A stretch of DNA of 64,000 nucleotides from Syncephalis plumigaleata. Lineage: Eukaryota > Zoopagomycota > Zoopagomycetes > Zoopagales > Piptocephalidaceae. Of the stretch, positions 57,333 through 64,000 are shown piece after piece. The notes under the pieces are model-generated. The model worked only from the letters and a program-made list of their open reading frames with translations, did no database searches and was not told the origin of the DNA. Numbering within the stretch: the first letter of the stretch is position 1; each line of letters begins with the position of its first letter. A program made the position numbers and the translations under genes. The stretch lies in NCBI GenBank assembly GCA_025201365.1, contig JAIXMF010000023.1, positions 1-64,000 on the forward strand. Direction: 5' to 3'.

Positions 57333-59127
57333 TTATCGAACACGAATGCCTTTGTAATTCTTGGATTTCTTCTCACTAGGAATCTTAATCTTGGTTGCCT
57401 TTACCGTTTCATCGAGTACACGCCATATCTTCAATGACTCGTCAGAGGCTGCAGTGGCAAGCATACGTCCATCGGGACTAAGTGTCGAATAGAGAATACG
57501 CGACTCATGAGCAGGAATATCGATAACACGCATCAAGGAGGGGTAAGTCCAAATAGTCAATTGATTATCAGGATGACCATGAGCTGATATCAGTTCCTTA
57601 GCGTGCGGTGACCAGAACAGTCCTGCTACTTGTGAGGTGGTATGCATGCTGGATAGTAATGCACCATTATTGGAGTTCCATATATGAATATTACGATCAC
57701 CCGTGCCACCACCTGTAGCAAGTAGATTATTCTGCCATGGACACCATGATACTGCCTGTGATATACGTGCATAGGAATGTTGTTAATAAGTATATATATA
57801 TATATTACAAATTATGATTTACCTTAACTGCAGCTATGTGTGTTGTTTTCGTATAATGAGGTGCCGATAATGAACGGATATCCCACATATTCACGATATT
57901 GTCATTGCCGCCACTGGCTAGCATCTGACCATCATTACGCCAGCCTAGACCGCAAACATCACTCGTATGACTTTGCAGTTCGGCAACCTTATGTTGAGGT
58001 ACACGTACATCATGTTGCCATATACTACCGTCACGAGAACCGGATGCCAACGCGTGGCCATACCATGCCAATGAGCCCACACGTGTACGATGTCCTTCAT
58101 CACGCGTAGTCGTTTACACGTTACGGCATCGACCAAGTGAATAGTGCCGTCATTCACGCCAACAGCCACGATGTCGCCATCATTCGAGAATTTTACAGAT
58201 GTGATTACATTGGTTCCTTCCGTTTCAAGGAGCGGTTCCACCTTTCCATCTTCCGTATTCCATAGATAGGCCGATTTATCAAGACCAATTGCTAGAACAT
58301 TATGGAAGGACCAATCGAGTAGATTAAGGTAGTAGTCATTAATAATGCCTGGTGCATCTAGTTTACGTTCTGGCTCCATTGGTATGTGTCTTCTTTGTTG
58401 TGCTGACAGTGCTCCCGATGATGATGATGATGATGCTCCAAAAGTATCTTGTGATTTATTAGCAAGTGCACGTAGATCACTACGTTCCTGGGAAGGTGGT
58501 CCAGCACCAAAGCTCAATATACGTTCATTGAGTGTTACACCATAAGCGCGGGCTATTTCTTCTGCATAACTATCTTCACAGGCAGTATGATTGCTTCCAT
58601 TATTATGATTAGTATTAGTATTAGCATTATATTGAGTAGTGGAATGCGTATGTGCGGAGCTACCACCACTCATATCTCCGTTGTTCATCAGTCCGACACT
58701 CGTTGTCTCATTATCTAGGATAATCGAAGAGGAGTCGTCTCCTTGTTCCATACGTTGTCGATGCAGCTGTTGTTCCTTTAGGGCCACGTTAAACTGCGAA
58801 GCAGATATATTCATGGCTTGTCGATTGGGAATAAAGCGGTCAGACTAGTGTGGTACAAAGTATCAATGTCGTTGTTATAGCCTGACCCATACCATACTAT
58901 AACGTAGTATAGCATAGCATAGCATAGCACGGTATATCTCCTCGTCATAGTCATCTACTTACTTGTGGTTGTGATTGTATTGTGGTGGTTTTTTTACTTG
59001 GACTCGTGGACGATACGGGTGTCCAGTCGCGTGCCACCACGTCCATTCCGCCACCACGTTGAGATTGTTTCGAGTTTACCTGTATAGGTGGCGTGTTCTG
59101 TTGCTGTTCGTTTAATGGTCGCATCAT
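57333..59127 (-). CDS. CDC20: APC/C activator Cdc20
   Basis: The WD-repeat activator that brings mitotic substrates to the anaphase-promoting complex. Three exons (58963-59127, 57823-58844, 57755-57333) encode about 536 residues. The C-box reads DRFIPNR at the exon 1-2 junction. AYGVTLNERILSFG and PERKLDAPGIINDYYLNLLDW identify Cdc20 rather than Cdh1. WD blades follow (AIGLDKSAYLWN, SGSRDGSIWQHD, LASGGNDNIVNMWD). The tail ends KGIRVR, close to the Ile-Arg tail that docks on the APC/C but two residues longer. One base appears missing at 58094-58095, because the frame switches at RVMKG-HRTRVGSLAW. Cdc20 is normally essential, so a consensus error is likely. Confidence 0.9.
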
Positions 59128-60645
59128 AGAAACGATATACACTGTAAGGATAACAAACGGTAAGCGTAATGAAGTGTATTCCTTTTTCTTTAAGCGTATA
59201 ACATACCAGTAATAGAGAAACGAGTTAACAAGCAAAATAAACAAAATGAATTGAATACACACACCCGCACACTCATAAAAAACAGGGGAGAATCGAAGAG
59301 GAAAAAACGCGTTATAAACTTGTAATATAACTACACTTTTCCCTTTCATTTATTCATTTACGAAGAGTGTAATAACGTAGCTAATATCATATCTAATTGT
59401 AATAATCGATCATTAACTTATAAGCCATGCATATAGTATATGTCTGATTGTATTTGTTTGATGCTACTTTGAAATATAAATTGTATGTCTTTCTTATGTG
59501 TTTGTGTGTTTGAGTGTGTCTGCTCCGCCACTATCGGCCATTACTATCCATTTTTTACAGCCGCACCTTTTTCCCCACTACACACTCACTCTTCATTCAC
59601 TCACTAATTGACTGACTGGCAGACTGACTGACTGACTGACTTGGTTGTTGCTGTATGCACTTTTCACTTTCCATTATTGTCCGTTCTCTCTTCATCCCGC
59701 TGACTTGTTTCCTTTCTCGCTGGCTATTTCGTTGCTTGTGCGGCGAGCACCATTGCGTATCCAATCTATTTCCATTACTATTATATACGGCATCTACGTG
59801 GTAATTATATTATACATAACCACGAGTGCATGTATATATATATATGAGAGTGTAAGAAGAGAAAGTAAGAGAGAGAAAGTAACAGACTAAAGTACCTGGT
59901 ATATAAAAAGTCAATTCTGTAACGACTTTTGCGATAGTTGGGCCAATTCTTCCTCATCCATTATCAGCTTGCTATTTCATTACAGGTAAGTCATAGACTA
60001 CACCGGTCATCTATGGCGTATTCGTTTGAGATGAAGTCATTAGACTAGTGGAGCATTTAAAGCTCCATCTATTACATGTATGACTATGCTGTGTTTACCG
60101 TTTTAATACCAAGGTTGGTTACGGTAATCATAGGCAGATTCGATGCATATGTGTCGCCACTAATATGTACACTATTCAGTATGGTTATTCATGTATACGT
60201 GTGTCACTGCCACGAGTACTCGTTATTCCAGTAGTACTAGACTGTCTTGTCTATCATATGACTTTTGATTATTGTCCTCGTTAACATTGTCACTAATAGC
60301 AATAGTGATAATGATATGAATGCATTATATACGAGTAAATAGCTAACCTTTTGAATCAATTAGAACGGTAGTTCTGCCTTCAGAGCTCTGCCCTTTGCTA
60401 GTGAGATACATTCGATATAATACCTCCATTGATTTGGTTTATACTAAGTGAGACGTATCTCGATAGTGTATGCATCTACCCGATTGATTGATTGATTGAT
60501 TAATTGATCGTACGCACGGTGTGTATGGTAGTTGCATTTCCACTATCTCGCTCTCTCTATACCGTAGAACATTAGTAGTAGCAGTAACATCTCATTAACA
60601 TCTCGTCATCTTCGTCGTCAACATCGTCATCAACCATCAGTAAAT
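59128..60645. other. 1.5-kb divergent promoter region
   Basis: Separates CDC20 (minus) and the PAK-type kinase (plus). No gene is recognised. It includes a (actg)n-like run near 59620-59640, a (at)n run near 59830 and a (attg)n run near 60482. It probably holds both promoters and long 5' leaders. Confidence 0.5.
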
Positions 60646-63638
<2,993 letters not shown>

Positions 63639-64000
63639 CCGTTTTCTCCCTTTCTTTTCTCTTAGTTTATTATATCTATCTATCTACTTATCTACCTATC
63701 TATATGTGGAACCTAATATGAAATATCAGGTTATAGTGTAGGATGCGTAATCAATTGGCTATCAACTATGTTTATGATAACTATTATATTACTATTACTA
63801 CTTCTATTACTATGACACTATTATTGTTGCTATCATTGCTACCATTCGTCGTCCTATCTCTCTCTCTCTCTCGCACTCTTCCTCTCTTCCCTTTCTTCTC
63901 GTCACTTCATTATCTCTTTCTCTGTTATTTCGCGTTTCTCCTCTATTCTTACGCAAGCACTTCAATATACATATATATATATATGCTGCCACTCTTTATA
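63639..64000. other. Downstream flank of the PAK-type gene
   Basis: Pyrimidine- and AT-rich with tctatctatcta-type runs and an (at)n tract at the end. No gene is seen before the window ends. Confidence 0.5.

Noticed and set aside
59128-59349. Possible N-terminal extension of CDC20 up to a Met at 59349
   Set aside because: The extension is hydrophobic and unlike any Cdc20. The ATG at 59127 gives a normal N-terminus ahead of the C-box.

Overview
This window is nuclear DNA from an intron-rich, early-diverging fungus. The genes carry many short GT..AG introns, mostly 50-90 bases, and the intergenic DNA is AT-rich. Fungal signatures include three lytic polysaccharide monooxygenase-like genes with AA11-type motifs, PEX12, a Dnf-type flippase and a Ste20-type kinase. 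A DIRS retrotransposon and secreted kinase-like proteins fit Zoopagomycota or Mucoromycota better than Dikarya. The phylum is an inference; no rRNA or other marker was available to test it.

Layout. 0-14 kb: tRNA-Pro(UGG), a ~30-exon UFD4/TRIP12-type HECT ubiquitin ligase, the first LPMO-like gene, tRNA-Pro(CGG) and an RBBP6/Mpe1-type protein. 14-20 kb: a Ser/Thr-rich GPI-anchored wall-type protein and two more LPMO-like genes. One of these has an in-frame TGA where its neighbour has a tryptophan codon, followed by 200 more open codons. 20-26.5 kb: an unrecognised small protein divergent from PEX12, mitochondrial processing peptidase alpha, and a WIPI3/HSV2-type PROPPIN. 26.7-30.9 kb: a DIRS-family element that looks whole, with terminal inverted repeats and an internal complementary region. 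32.6-44 kb: Dnf-type P4-ATPase, a LITAF-domain protein, a kinase-like protein lacking catalytic residues, MTA phosphorylase and a seven-helix membrane protein. 44.6-48 kb: a metallo-beta-lactamase-fold hydrolase with several frame breaks, and ribosomal protein uS11. 48-51.6 kb: a 1.73-kb tandem duplication carrying a secreted kinase-like gene. 51.8-64 kb: TRIP4/ASC-1-type zinc-finger protein, an M3 oligopeptidase, CDC20 and a PAK/Ste20 kinase.

Most of the genes are housekeeping: ubiquitin transfer, mRNA 3'-end processing, peroxisome and mitochondrial import, lipid flipping, methionine salvage and cell-cycle control. The accessory part is the surface and secreted set: three LPMO-like proteins, the GPI protein, and the tandem secreted kinase-like genes. 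These would suit a fungus that remodels chitin or attacks other fungi, but that ecology is an inference. Conserved genes between about 45 and 58 kb repeatedly show single-base frame breaks, including the normally essential CDC20, so that stretch may hold consensus errors.
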